From Bacteroides sp. (lineage in GTDB: Bacteria; Bacteroidota; Bacteroidia; Bacteroidales; Muribaculaceae): a DNA stretch of 64,000 bases. The stretch is from positions 263,710 to 327,709 of the forward strand of contig JAMPHF010000001.1 of the NCBI GenBank assembly GCA_023663525.1, given 5' to 3'. The notes below the pieces were generated by a model. It was given only the letters and a program-made list of their open reading frames with translations, searched no databases and was not told the DNA's origin. This document shows, piece by piece, positions 16,368 through 24,963 of this stretch (positions within the stretch are counted from its first letter, which is position 1; the number at the start of each line of letters is the position of its first letter). A program made the position numbers and the translations under genes.

Positions 16368-17831
16368 TTAGAAAATTTGAATGTTGTCGAAGTCTATATC
16401 GTCATCATCTTCGTAGAGGTCATTTATTGCATAGCCGAGAATATCGACAAACTCGTCATGTGCAGCCGCCGGGAACGAGCAAACTTGATTCAGGAAGTCC
16501 TCGACCCATACGCCATCCACGAGATACACACGTCCGCACTCGACACGAGGAGATACTACCCGGAATCTGACTTCTTTGTCATCTACCGGCTGTGGCGTTT
16601 CTTTTACATTGAGGGTTGTCGTGTCTTTGAGCATTTGCACAACTGAGATTCCGTTTGCTTTTGGCTCTATGTGCAACACGCTTTCATCGTTGCCGTCATG
16701 TGCATAGATATATTCGGGCAGGAATCTCAATAGATCTGGCATTTCTTTCCATACGCTTTGAGCGTGGAGTATGTAGATGTTATTCTTTATGCGACACGCC
16801 GCAAGTATGCCTGATGGGTCATTGTCAGAGCCTGTTTTCTTCTTGTTGTAGGCTGTATCGAGATAGAAGTGTACCGGCTCTTTGAATCGCAGTGCCTTGA
16901 AGTCGGCAAACGATATACGCTGAAACCAATCACGCTTGACGATATTGCCGCCCTCGATAGTCGGGCGTTGCTGATACAATGCCGAAAAGTCTCGCGGTGA
17001 GCGTTGCTTCTGTTTGAGCAACTTTGCGAGAGAGTGACGTTGTGGCCAAAGAGCCTCGCCAACGTGTCGCTGTGATAGTCCGTTGTCATTCTCGGCTTCA
17101 CAAATTGCCGGAATCACAAGCACAGTCCAATCGTCCGGCTCTGTTTTCAAGATGCGTCCTGCGAGGTCATCTTCATGCCATCTCGTCATTATGAATAGTT
17201 GTCGCGATTCATTATGCAGTCGTGTGGTGAGGACTGTATTGTACCAATTCCATACACGCTCACGGTAGACAGGCGAGAGAGCTTCCACTGCATCTTTCAC
17301 CGGGTCATCTATAATCGCAATGTCAACCGGCGTTCCTGTAAGACCTTTGCCGACACCAACAGCCTTGTAAAAGCCACGATGATTGATTATGTCGAAGTAA
17401 TCTTCGTTACGCTTGTAGCCACGGATATATTTGTTGCCGGACATTCCGTTGAGTTGGGTGTCGGGGAATATAGACTGATATTCCTCACTCTCGATTGTGC
17501 GCTGGATGTTGAGCGAGAATCCGTCAGCGAGGTCGCTTGAATATGAACTGCCGACAATCTTCATGTCGGGATTCTTGCCAAGTACCCATGCAGGGAAATT
17601 TCGTGAAATGATTTCACTTTTTCCGTGTTGCGGTGGAACGAATACCATCAGATTTTTAATCTTCCCCTCATAGAGCTTCTGACAGTAGTCAGCAATGAGA
17701 ATATGAAACCACTCTGCCTGATATTTCGGATTGGCATATCCGAGAAAAGATGCGAAGCGGTCGGGCGCATCTCGCTTTAGCATGATACGCCTCAACTTCA
17801 CCAATCTTTGTTTCTCCGATATTGTCATCAT
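16368..17831 (-). CDS. terL: terminase large subunit
   Basis: 487 residues. The ATPase half has a Walker A-like PPQHGKSE at 66-73 and a Walker B IIDDP at about 173-177. The nuclease half begins near residue 315 with HFYLDTAYNKKKTG and contains the later acidic positions expected of an RNase H-like fold (VDILGYAINDLYED near the C-terminus). It pumps and cuts phage DNA at the portal. It follows the small subunit by three bases. An ATG one codon in is equally possible as start. Confidence 0.9.
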   Translation of the reverse strand: MMTISEKQRLVKLRRIMLKRDAPDRFASFLGYANPKYQAEWFHILIADYCQKLYEGKIKNLMVFVPPQHGKSEIISRNFPAWVLGKNPDMKIVGSSYSSDLADGFSLNIQRTIESEEYQSIFPDTQLNGMSGNKYIRGYKRNEDYFDIINHRGFYKAVGVGKGLTGTPVDIAIIDDPVKDAVEALSPVYRERVWNWYNTVLTTRLHNESRQLFIMTRWHEDDLAGRILKTEPDDWTVLVIPAICEAENDNGLSQRHVGEALWPQRHSLAKLLKQKQRSPRDFSALYQQRPTIEGGNIVKRDWFQRISFADFKALRFKEPVHFYLDTAYNKKKTGSDNDPSGILAACRIKNNIYILHAQSVWKEMPDLLRFLPEYIYAHDGNDESVLHIEPKANGISVVQMLKDTTTLNVKETPQPVDDKEVRFRVVSPRVECGRVYLVDGVWVEDFLNQVCSFPAAAHDEFVDILGYAINDLYEDDDDIDFDNIQIF

Positions 17832-17834
17832 CCG

Positions 17835-18359
17835 TCACTTCTGCAACTTTTCAAGCCTTTCGATTTCTGCTGTCAACTGTTCGTCTGTCATAGATTCGTC
17901 TGCATCGCTCGTTTTTTTGACCGTTATGTCGTTACGTTGCCGGTTCTGATAGTGTTCCGGGTCGAGATTGCATAACAGAAAGATTGCGGCCGCCACATCA
18001 GGCTTGATGTAGATTTTCGTTTTCTTCTTTGTCATCCGATGGATGATTGGCTGTGATGGATTCGCCGGATTCTGACGGTATTCTGTATGTTCTTCGGTTG
18101 TCTCATGCTCGTAGCCTTTGGCTGCGTCAGCAAGAGAACGCACGAGTTCACGGCATAGATGCTCCTTGAAATAGAGCTTTGCACGGTTGAGAGCTTCGAT
18201 GTACTCCGGCTTGTGTTTGAGCCATAATTGGTGCGTCTTGTGATGAATCCCCATCGCGGTGCAGTAATCTTTCAGCTTTGCACCGCCGTGTTCCATCAGT
18301 CCATGCTCCATGACCCAATCCTCACATTCCTTGACTTTAGATTGAGAGTATTTTGACAT
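17835..18359 (-). CDS. terS: terminase small subunit
   Basis: 174 residues. The N-terminal 60 residues hold a helix-turn-helix-like segment (LKDYCTAMGIHHKTHQLWLK), as in DNA-recognising small terminases. A long helical middle follows and the C-terminus is a charged coiled coil (DEQLTAEIERLEKLQK). The position directly before the large subunit supports the role of recognising the packaging site. One GCGGCCGC site lies in this gene. Confidence 0.75.
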   Translation of the reverse strand: MSKYSQSKVKECEDWVMEHGLMEHGGAKLKDYCTAMGIHHKTHQLWLKHKPEYIEALNRAKLYFKEHLCRELVRSLADAAKGYEHETTEEHTEYRQNPANPSQPIIHRMTKKKTKIYIKPDVAAAIFLLCNLDPEHYQNRQRNDITVKKTSDADESMTDEQLTAEIERLEKLQK

Positions 18360-18365
18360 GATGTT

Positions 18366-19241
18366 TTATTGCTTTTTCTTGTACTTCTCGTTGAGTATCT
18401 TCGGGGCTGTGCGAGTCCAATTCACTCTGTGGCGAAGTCGCTTCTGATTCACATATTCGTTGCCCATCGTCTTGACTTTTACAGATGATGGCATATACAT
18501 GACCGTGAAAAACGATTTGAGATATGTTCCTGAATCGAGATACACGTCAGTCATACCACCGGCATTTGATTGTGTCTGCTTCTGCAATAGGCATATCTGC
18601 TGAATCTGTAAAAAGAGGTCGCCGGTTGAAGTGTTGCGTGTGTATGTGTTCACGTCCTCATTGATACGTCCGAGAAAAGTGAACTGCCGTTCTGTGTCGC
18701 AGATGAAAGAGTTCATCGCCTTACGCTTCGTGCGTAGAGTACGCCCCTCGCCACCTTGACCGCCACCGAGATAGTCACCACCCTGCGCCATTGCGATTGA
18801 TTTAGCCGGAATCTTCTTGAAGTAGTCGAGCATGATGTCGAACACCGCATCGAGATTGCGGATTGTCTTGTCTTTCGTTATATAGCGCAGCCGGTTGTCG
18901 AATCTCCATTCAAAGACAGTATAATCGTCATCAAGCTCTATGAAATAGCGATAACCCAATTTCCTTGCAATATCGAAACAGGCGTTTCGGGCATAGACTA
19001 TCGTCCTGCGGTCGCCCGGAACGCCCTCGTCAAATGTTTCTGCGACTGCCGCTTTGTCGAATATCACGACATTTTCTTTGCCGAACTTGGCTATGTATGC
19101 CGGTGCGGATTCGTCTTCGTTGTCAAGAACAATCACAATACGGCCTGTATATCCTGACTTTTTCAAGCTGTCATAAGTTATAACTCTGTCAGCCCTGCCA
19201 TGAGTGAGGATAAAAGCTACAAAATCCTTATTCCTCATCAT
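18366..19241 (-). CDS. glycosyltransferase of the TET-associated / GREB1-like type
   Basis: 291 residues with a GT-A type start: FILTHGRADRV at 9-19, then GRIVIVLDNEDE. A YARNACFDIARKLG helix precedes IELDDDY at 101-107, the likely metal/sugar-nucleotide site. I recognise this layout from the phage glycosyltransferases linked to TET/JBP-type base modification. Those are proposed to glycosylate hypermodified bases. The gene lies between ParB-like and terminase genes and overlaps the former by 14 bases. Whether it modifies DNA or a virion protein is not decided; no TET-like oxygenase is in the window. Confidence 0.7.
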   Translation of the reverse strand: MMRNKDFVAFILTHGRADRVITYDSLKKSGYTGRIVIVLDNEDESAPAYIAKFGKENVVIFDKAAVAETFDEGVPGDRRTIVYARNACFDIARKLGYRYFIELDDDYTVFEWRFDNRLRYITKDKTIRNLDAVFDIMLDYFKKIPAKSIAMAQGGDYLGGGQGGEGRTLRTKRKAMNSFICDTERQFTFLGRINEDVNTYTRNTSTGDLFLQIQQICLLQKQTQSNAGGMTDVYLDSGTYLKSFFTVMYMPSSVKVKTMGNEYVNQKRLRHRVNWTRTAPKILNEKYKKKQ

Positions 19242-20106
19242 AATCGTCAGATATGTCAGATTCAGTCAGTTCATCTTCATCCGTAATATTCCGCTCAATG
19301 CGATATGCGTTGGCGAGGTCTTTTGTCATCGTAATATAACCGCCCTCGATTGCCTTGTCGAAGTCGATAATCACGAGCGCGGAGCGTTCCATCAAGTCCT
19401 GAATCTTCGCTGGGGCTTGTGCATAGTAGTCCGCAATCTTCTCGTAGTTGAATACAGTGTGACGGCGGGCCGCTTCACGCAAAAACTCCCTTACTTCATC
19501 GGGTATGTCAGCTTTATCTATATCCGTAATCAGTGCATCTCGCTTTGTCGTGTCATACATCTCGCCAAATGTAGGCGTTTTGCCTGACGGCTCATAAGTG
19601 GGGGCAATGACCTTACGAGAATAGCTTTCGTTGTCATCGTTCTGTCCTTGGTTGTCTGTGTCCGCTGTATTCCAATCGTCAGGAAGCTCGACACCCCATG
19701 CCGTCAATTGCTGTTCGCTCCAGTCCGCATCATTCTTCAATGCTTGCCAATCCCATGCGCCGAATCCGGCATTGTCAAGAATGACGTACTTCTTCAACGT
19801 ATCTGAATCTGTTCCCTTGGGGAAGACAACGCACGGAACGAATCTAAAGCCAAGTTCGGACAATGCAAGATAGCGCATATTGCCACCGATGACAATGAAT
19901 TTTCTGTCATCAAGCGGATATACTTTCAGCGGATTGTATTTCAGGAACTGCGGCGTGTCGATGATTGATTGCTTTAACAACTCATATCGAGGGTCATCAA
20001 TCTTTCGTGGATTCGCCGGAAGTCCATTCATTTGCCCCTTGTTCGCCTCGATGTGATTCAATTCGAGCAACTGAATCTGAGGGAGATTGTCAAATACTTC
20101 TTCCAT
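19228..20106 (-). CDS. ParB-like nuclease-domain protein
   Basis: 292 residues. The N-terminal 100 residues are a ParB/Srx-type domain with the NPRKID segment near 32 and GGNMRYLAL at 74-82, the core motif of the family. A Q/D/N-rich linker follows near 150, then a helical C-terminus ending in an acidic tail. Phage versions often sit beside terminase genes and can act as nucleases, CTPases or modification accessories. First gene of the packaging operon, downstream of the 20165-20194 terminator on this strand. Confidence 0.8.
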   Translation of the reverse strand: MEEVFDNLPQIQLLELNHIEANKGQMNGLPANPRKIDDPRYELLKQSIIDTPQFLKYNPLKVYPLDDRKFIVIGGNMRYLALSELGFRFVPCVVFPKGTDSDTLKKYVILDNAGFGAWDWQALKNDADWSEQQLTAWGVELPDDWNTADTDNQGQNDDNESYSRKVIAPTYEPSGKTPTFGEMYDTTKRDALITDIDKADIPDEVREFLREAARRHTVFNYEKIADYYAQAPAKIQDLMERSALVIIDFDKAIEGGYITMTKDLANAYRIERNITDEDELTESDISDDYDEE

Positions 20107-20164
20107 GCTGTACTACTTTTTAGGGTGTGAGAAATGCGAATTGTGCGAATATGTGCAAAGGTAA

Positions 20165-20194
20165 TAAAAAAGAGTGCGTGTTAGGCACTCTTTT
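20165..20194 (-). terminator. intrinsic terminator ending the early operon
   Basis: AAAAGAGTGC / GCACTCTTTT stem (20168-20177 with 20185-20194) and a seven-base loop. On the minus strand the stem is followed by a further T-run, as in an intrinsic terminator, right after the VRR-NUC gene. It separates early genes from the packaging operon. Confidence 0.75.
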
Positions 20195-20222
20195 AGGGCA
20201 AAAATTTTTGTCTCTGTGAATT

Positions 20223-20585
20223 TTAGGCTTTTCGTACCTTAGACAAGTAATCCCTTATAAGATTCATAAACTCGTCAAATGAACGGACAATCTCGTATCT
20301 GTACCCGAACGCTTCGACCTTACGTTGGAATCTGCGTTGCGAATCCTGTTGTCTGCCTTTCGGTGTCTTGAACTCTATGCAGAGAGCGTGATGTTCAATG
20401 TTGGGATGCAGTAGAATCATGTCAGCAACTCCGGCTGTCACACCCTCGCCTTTCATTATCCCTGCTTCAATGCTGTTTCGTGCGCCACCGTTCGGTACTG
20501 CGAAAAGCAATAGAGCGATGTCGGCATATTGAAGCCGAAACCATTTGACACAATTTCTCTGTATGTCGCTTTCAATGTGTCTCAT
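20223..20585 (-). CDS. VRR-NUC domain nuclease
   Basis: 120 residues, the size of stand-alone phage VRR-NUC proteins. Motifs are visible in order: PNGGAR at 31-36, EG and GVADMILL at 52-59 (Asp55), and CIEFKTPKGRQQ with Glu71-x-Lys73. These form a PD-(D/E)xK active site. Family members cut branched or structured DNA and probably resolve recombination or replication intermediates. Last gene of the early operon; its start shares a base with the SSB stop. Confidence 0.85.
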   Translation of the reverse strand: MRHIESDIQRNCVKWFRLQYADIALLLFAVPNGGARNSIEAGIMKGEGVTAGVADMILLHPNIEHHALCIEFKTPKGRQQDSQRRFQRKVEAFGYRYEIVRSFDEFMNLIRDYLSKVRKA

Positions 20586-20995
20586 CAGAACGGTACACCA
20601 TCATCATCCTGTTGTGACGAATATTGTGCAGTAGACTGTTGAACTTGTTGTGCTTCTTGTCTGCGGTCGAGAAGCTGCACTGTTTCGCCGATAATCTCAG
20701 TCACATATCGGGTTATTCCGTCATTGCCCTCATACGAGCGAGTTCGCATTTTGCCCTGAACATAGAGCGAAGCTCCCTTACGGACATATTTTGCAACGAT
20801 TTCAGCAGCTTTACCGAAAAGCACGATGTTGTGCCAATCAGTCTTGTCTTCGGTTGTCGTACCGTCTTGTCGGGTGAAACCTCTCTCGGTGGTGGCTATC
20901 GAGAGCGTTGTCATTGTCTTGTTGTTCTTTGTCGTAATCGCTTTCGGGTCATCTCCAACGAAGCCGATTATAGTTGCTTGATTCACGGATGCCAT
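20585..20995 (-). CDS. ssb: single-stranded DNA-binding protein
   Basis: 136 residues with the OB-fold SSB core (GFVGDDPKAI, WHNIVLFGKAAEIVAKY, KGASLYVQGKMRTRSYEG), a glutamine-rich linker and the acidic DDDGVPF tip that binds partner proteins. It protects phage ssDNA and would work with the RecT annealase and the loader encoded upstream. The preceding 100 bases (20996-21098) are AT-rich and hold no gene. Confidence 0.95.
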   Translation of the reverse strand: MASVNQATIIGFVGDDPKAITTKNNKTMTTLSIATTERGFTRQDGTTTEDKTDWHNIVLFGKAAEIVAKYVRKGASLYVQGKMRTRSYEGNDGITRYVTEIIGETVQLLDRRQEAQQVQQSTAQYSSQQDDDGVPF

Positions 20996-21098
20996 TATTA
21001 ACTACTTTTATTCGATTTAGTATTATATTATATCTATGTTATTGAATAATATATATTTTATTCATTATTCGTGCGCGTGTGTACGCGAAGTGGCTGGT

Positions 21099-21323
21099 TC
21101 ACTTTTTTCTTCTGCCGGTCATCGTTCTTTTTATCGGAATCTGCTTACTGCAATAATCTGATACTGGGTTATAGACAGATGACATGAATGTGATGTTGGG
21201 GTCAAATTTCAGATTCTCGCCATACTTCGTGATTCTTCGGAACTCTATGTATCTCTCGCAGTCTAATGATCGGGGGCAAAGATAGCCGGAGCATAATGCG
21301 AGATTGTCTTTAGCCCTTGGCAT
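21099..21323 (-). CDS. small cysteine-rich phage protein (74 aa)
   Basis: Starts at MPRAKDN (21323), overlapping the ASCH-like gene by 14 bases; the longer frame to 21431 is an overlap shadow. CSGYLCPRSLDCERY at the start and a further YC near residue 58 give four cysteines that could bind zinc. A very basic C-terminus (KRTMTGRRKK) fits nucleic-acid binding. Family not known to me by name. Confidence 0.65.
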   Translation of the reverse strand: MPRAKDNLALCSGYLCPRSLDCERYIEFRRITKYGENLKFDPNITFMSSVYNPVSDYCSKQIPIKRTMTGRRKK

Positions 21324-21786
21324 ACCTAAACCGTGTGAAGTGGATAACAACTCCGTTGAACGTGTAGTCTGACTTTCTGCGGTTCTCACCGACAAACCAG
21401 TCCTTGAAGTCATCGAGCGACAATCCGTCATTCTTTGCGAGAAGTACCGGGTCTATATCCTGTCCGCTGACTTGCGCTGTGATTTCATCTGTCTTACAGT
21501 TGTATTCGATGTGGATTTTCTCGACACGGATAGGCACGTCAGTAAAACAGATTTCTTCCTGCTTGCTACGGTATGGTTTGTCGCTCCATTGACGGATTGA
21601 CAGCCTATATTTGCCATTGCCTTTCTGCATCTTCTCCGCATTTATAGCCCAAAGGTCGTAGTTCCTGCGTATGGTATGAATCTTCGTTCCGGCAATGAGC
21701 TTGTCACCGAAGCCGGTCGGCTCTCCGCGTCTGCTGTGCGTCTGCGGAAACACTCGTGAGAGTGTGATTAGGATTTTCTTTTTCAT
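21310..21786 (-). CDS. ASCH-like domain phage protein
   Basis: 158 residues. The pattern FGDKLIAGTKIHTIRRNYDLW near residues 26-46, followed by strand-rich sequence with IRQWSDKPY, matches phage proteins of the ASCH/PUA-like fold. These bind RNA or modified nucleotides. The N-terminal MKKKILITLSRVFPQTH lead is the beta strand that opens the domain. Start at 21786 follows the next gene by 11 bases. The family assignment is from memory of the KIHTIR pattern. Confidence 0.55.
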   Translation of the reverse strand: MKKKILITLSRVFPQTHSRRGEPTGFGDKLIAGTKIHTIRRNYDLWAINAEKMQKGNGKYRLSIRQWSDKPYRSKQEEICFTDVPIRVEKIHIEYNCKTDEITAQVSGQDIDPVLLAKNDGLSLDDFKDWFVGENRRKSDYTFNGVVIHFTRFRYAKG

Positions 21787-21797
21787 TGAAGTTGTGT

Positions 21798-22085
21798 TTA
21801 GTTCGGGTTAAATCGGGTTATCAGTCTGCGGACTGCGAGATAGTTTCTTGTCGCATCGTCTTTCACTCTGTCAATATCTATCTCATCGAGTCTGAATCTG
21901 AGCTTGATTTGTCTGCCGTGACGGTCGATTTGATGATGTATGCTCTGTAATTCGTCATACTCGTTTGTTATCTTCTCATATAGTTCTTTGAGATGTTCTG
22001 ACATTCTCGTTATGCGTCTGTTTCGTCTGAATGTGCCATACACGAGAGCGAGGTTAATGCAAAGACATATCAATTGAATTGTCAT
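21798..22085 (-). CDS. small membrane-anchored phage protein (95 aa)
   Basis: One N-terminal hydrophobic segment (IQLICLCINLALVYGTF, residues 2-18) precedes a basic turn and a long coiled coil (LKELYEKITNEYDELQSIHH). This suggests an inner-membrane anchored coiled-coil protein. Function unknown. It overlaps the following gene by four bases. Confidence 0.6.
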   Translation of the reverse strand: MTIQLICLCINLALVYGTFRRNRRITRMSEHLKELYEKITNEYDELQSIHHQIDRHGRQIKLRFRLDEIDIDRVKDDATRNYLAVRRLITRFNPN

Positions 22086-22312
22086 AGGCTGCGATTTTCG
22101 GGGTTTTCTCTGTCAGAATAGTCAAACATATTCGGAACACTCGGAATCGCGTCAGGCAAGCCGAGAAGCCGTTCAACACGGCTAATCTCGGCATCCACCT
22201 GCGCTTCGATTTGCTTGCTTGACTGTAAATCGGACTTGCGGTGATACTTGAAGTATTCCCGTTGCTTTGCCCTCATACGCCTCACAAGGTCGAAAAATTG
22301 ACGTGAGTTCAT
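22082..22312 (-). CDS. unknown small phage protein (76 aa)
   Basis: Not recognised. The first half is strongly basic and helical (FFDLVRRMRAKQREYFKYHRK), the second half acidic. It overlaps neighbours by four bases on both sides, so it is translated as part of the operon. Confidence 0.6.
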   Translation of the reverse strand: MNSRQFFDLVRRMRAKQREYFKYHRKSDLQSSKQIEAQVDAEISRVERLLGLPDAIPSVPNMFDYSDRENPENRSL

Positions 22313-22815
22313 TTCTCGTTTTCGTTTACTTGATTGAGTTTAGCCGGGAACACGTCAATTATCTGCGTTTCGGCTATGCTGATAATCTCAAAGTCGGCCA
22401 TTGTGCCTTTCATGCCGTCAAGGAAGTTTTCGACAGCGTTGCAGAAGTCCGATGCTTGCACCATTATGTGTGATGCGGTTTTCTTTTCCGTTCCCGACCG
22501 TTCGTCAAACGTGATGAATCCGACTTTGACATGATACCATTTGTCGCCGGAATCGTCTCTAAATATCTCGGAGATATTGCCTTTCTTGACTGCCGAGACT
22601 GTGAACTCGCCGGATATGTACGGTGTCACTTCTTCGGTGATTCTCGCTTCCGCTTCTGTAAACGAAAGTGCGTCCACGAGATAGGGTTCTGTTACTTTCT
22701 TGACTGCGCCGTTCTCCATCATCTTGTCGAAACGGACTTTACATTCAAACCATAGTGCCATTGCTTCTTTGATTTTGAGGTTATACTTGTTGTTATCTGT
22801 TATCTCCGCTACCAC
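22309..22815 (-). CDS. DUF4494-like phage protein
   Basis: 168 residues. The run WFECKVRFDKMMENG near 23, then EPYLVDALSFTEAEARI and WYHVKVGFITFDE near 92, is the pattern I know from DUF4494 proteins, widespread in Bacteroides phages and mobile elements. No catalytic motif; function unknown. Overlaps the MazG gene by 23 bases and the next gene by four. Confidence 0.7.
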   Translation of the reverse strand: MVAEITDNNKYNLKIKEAMALWFECKVRFDKMMENGAVKKVTEPYLVDALSFTEAEARITEEVTPYISGEFTVSAVKKGNISEIFRDDSGDKWYHVKVGFITFDERSGTEKKTASHIMVQASDFCNAVENFLDGMKGTMADFEIISIAETQIIDVFPAKLNQVNENEK

Positions 22816-23119
22816 CGATCTTGCCGCGTTCCTTGCGTGATTTCAGCTTGTCGATGTTCATTTGTGCGACTTCTTCAAGAGTGAAGCCGAGGTCGTGCGA
22901 GAGAACGGCACAATACCACAGCACATCGCCGATTTCTTTTGCGATTTCACGCTTTTTCTCTGCTGTGAAGTCTTGTGCATTGTCTCTGATTACTTTCTTC
23001 ACCTTGTCGGCTACTTCTCCGGCCTCACCGCACATTCCGAGTGCCGGATAGATGATTTTCTTGTCTGTTGGATAGACGGCGGTTGTGAGTGCGGCCGCCT
23101 GATACTCGTTAATATTCAT
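22793..23119 (-). CDS. MazG-like nucleotide pyrophosphohydrolase
   Basis: 108 residues, single-domain MazG length. EAGE at 32-35 and EIGDVLWY at 62-69 supply the acidic magnesium ligands. Phage MazG proteins hydrolyse (d)NTPs or alarmones such as ppGpp and so adjust host nucleotide pools during infection. The ATG lies just after a CAACGAATT leader, a near match of the CAACGCA motif found before other genes. One GCGGCCGC site is in the N-terminal codons. Confidence 0.85.
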   Translation of the reverse strand: MNINEYQAAALTTAVYPTDKKIIYPALGMCGEAGEVADKVKKVIRDNAQDFTAEKKREIAKEIGDVLWYCAVLSHDLGFTLEEVAQMNIDKLKSRKERGKIGGSGDNR

Positions 23120-23164
23120 AATTCGTTGTATATATTATAATATCAATATATTACTGTATTGTAG

Positions 23165-23959
23165 TTATTCGTTGACTGTTCTGTTTGGAAGTTCGTTGAG
23201 TTCGATTAAAGCCATCTGAGTTGCGAATGTCTCGATGTATTGTCTTTTCAGTTTGCCGAATTTTTCCGAGACCGGCATATCTCCGACAAACTCAATGATG
23301 ATGTCTCTGAGTGCGTACATCGGTCGAGGCAATATGCGTCCGACATTCTTGTTGAGCCGTTTCGCAATGCGGTCTGCCTGTCTCTGTGTATATAGCAATA
23401 GCGCACGAAGCGTTATGTCGCATTGGTAGACTGCAATCAGCAATATCAGATAGTCTTCATTGATGTCAGGATATTCGCTTTTCAGGTCGCATTGGATATT
23501 CAGCACCAATTGACGCATAATATCTGCCACTCCATCCTCGAAAACCACCATATTGTCTTCTTCCGATTGTTCATGTTTTTTGTCGATGTATGGAGCGCGA
23601 ATCTGCTCATATTCCCTATGCAGTTCCTTTACAGCCCGGCTCAATGGTTTTGTCTTTTCGGGTCTGAGTTGTGAGACTATTGTCAGAACTGTGTCGGCAT
23701 AATCCCATACGAGTTTTGCGATGACAAATGGAACGTAGGCGAATCTGAATAGCGTTTCACTGTCAAGTCGCTTTGATAGCTGCATCTTCTCATCATCTTC
23801 TTTCAATTCGTCTATGATAGCGAATCTCGGTGATAGACCGTACATCAATGCCGGAGTATGGATATTGTTATACATTCCCATCGGATAGAATGGCAATGAC
23901 TGACTATTCTTCTGCCTTTGCAATGCTTTTTCCAATCGCTTGTCTATTTTTGACTTCAT
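23165..23959 (-). CDS. unknown phage protein (264 aa)
   Basis: Not recognised. Basic N-terminus, then a largely helical protein with hydrophobic segments (FAYVPFVIAKLVWDYADTVL near 72; LILLIAVYQCDITLRALLLY near 172) that look more like buried helices than membrane spans. It lies between MazG and the cytosine methyltransferase in a tight operon, so a link to DNA metabolism or modification is possible. Confidence 0.65.
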   Translation of the reverse strand: MKSKIDKRLEKALQRQKNSQSLPFYPMGMYNNIHTPALMYGLSPRFAIIDELKEDDEKMQLSKRLDSETLFRFAYVPFVIAKLVWDYADTVLTIVSQLRPEKTKPLSRAVKELHREYEQIRAPYIDKKHEQSEEDNMVVFEDGVADIMRQLVLNIQCDLKSEYPDINEDYLILLIAVYQCDITLRALLLYTQRQADRIAKRLNKNVGRILPRPMYALRDIIIEFVGDMPVSEKFGKLKRQYIETFATQMALIELNELPNRTVNE

Positions 23960-23966
23960 TTATGTC

Positions 23967-24962
23967 TTAGTTTAGGAAACTGAAAATATGTTTGATAACC
24001 TCGACCGTCCAACCATTGCCGAGCATTTTGTACTGCTGTGTCTCTGAGCAATTCCATTTATACCATTCGGGGATTGTCTGTAACCGCGCACATTCAGTCG
24101 GAGTTAATCGTCTGAATGTGTCGCCGATTTTCAAGATACCTTGACCGCTTCCGTCCTGTCTTGCTCTCGCGCACAAGCATCCGGCTTTACCGCTTTTGAT
24201 TGGTCTGAAACCGCCATCGACTTTGTGTGTCCGTAAAGTTCCGGCTTGTATCTGTTTACCATTGACTATCGTCATGCCGTTAGATTCTACTCCCTTGTAC
24301 GATGTAGCTAAAAGACAATTAGACTTGTCATCTAAATATTTGTAATTACTTATCATCCGTTCGGTAATCTTGCGCTTGATTACATATTTTTCATCAACGT
24401 CTGATTCAAGAATATCTCTAATGAATATTTTACGGTCTTTCGGCTGTGGGATTGCTGTTGCTATTTTCCCAAATAGGTCAATCTGTTCTGTTCTGATATT
24501 GCTCCAATAGAGACGTAGACGGTTCTGTGCTGAAACTCTCGATGAATTGATTGACACAGGAGCGACACCAAGATATTGTGATATGATGTCCTCGTACTCT
24601 TTTCCCATTCTGACATTTTCGAGCATGAACTTGATGTCGGGATTGACCGCCCTTAATTCATTCAGGATTCGGACATACTCAAAAAACAGAGAGCTTCGAG
24701 GGTCATTGAAATTGAGTTGCTTTCCGGCAAATGAGAATCCCTGACAAGGACTGCCGCCGATTAATAAATCAATCTTCGGAAGCTCCTTTGTGCTTACACT
24801 TTCTACACGTCCGAGTTGAATTGTGTTTGGAAAATTCAACTGCGTCTGCGCTATCGCATGGCGGTCTATTTCCGAAGCGAAGTAATGCTCGATCTGGATT
24901 CCAAGTTCATGGAGCGCAATCTGTCCGCAACTCATACCATCGAATAGGCTCAAAACATTCAT
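23967..24962 (-). CDS. C5-cytosine DNA methyltransferase
   Basis: 331 residues with the ordered motifs of this family: I LFDGMSCG (6-13), IV GGSPCQGFSFAG (69-80; Cys73 catalytic), VI ENVRMG (115-120), VIII SAQNRLRLYW, and motif X near the C-terminus (YKMLGNGWTVEVI). The N-terminal order is intact and the length normal, so it should be active. No cognate endonuclease is adjacent, so it probably protects phage DNA from host restriction. Ends four bases before the helicase-methyltransferase gene on this strand. Confidence 0.93.
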   Translation of the reverse strand: MNVLSLFDGMSCGQIALHELGIQIEHYFASEIDRHAIAQTQLNFPNTIQLGRVESVSTKELPKIDLLIGGSPCQGFSFAGKQLNFNDPRSSLFFEYVRILNELRAVNPDIKFMLENVRMGKEYEDIISQYLGVAPVSINSSRVSAQNRLRLYWSNIRTEQIDLFGKIATAIPQPKDRKIFIRDILESDVDEKYVIKRKITERMISNYKYLDDKSNCLLATSYKGVESNGMTIVNGKQIQAGTLRTHKVDGGFRPIKSGKAGCLCARARQDGSGQGILKIGDTFRRLTPTECARLQTIPEWYKWNCSETQQYKMLGNGWTVEVIKHIFSFLN

Positions 24963-24963
24963 C

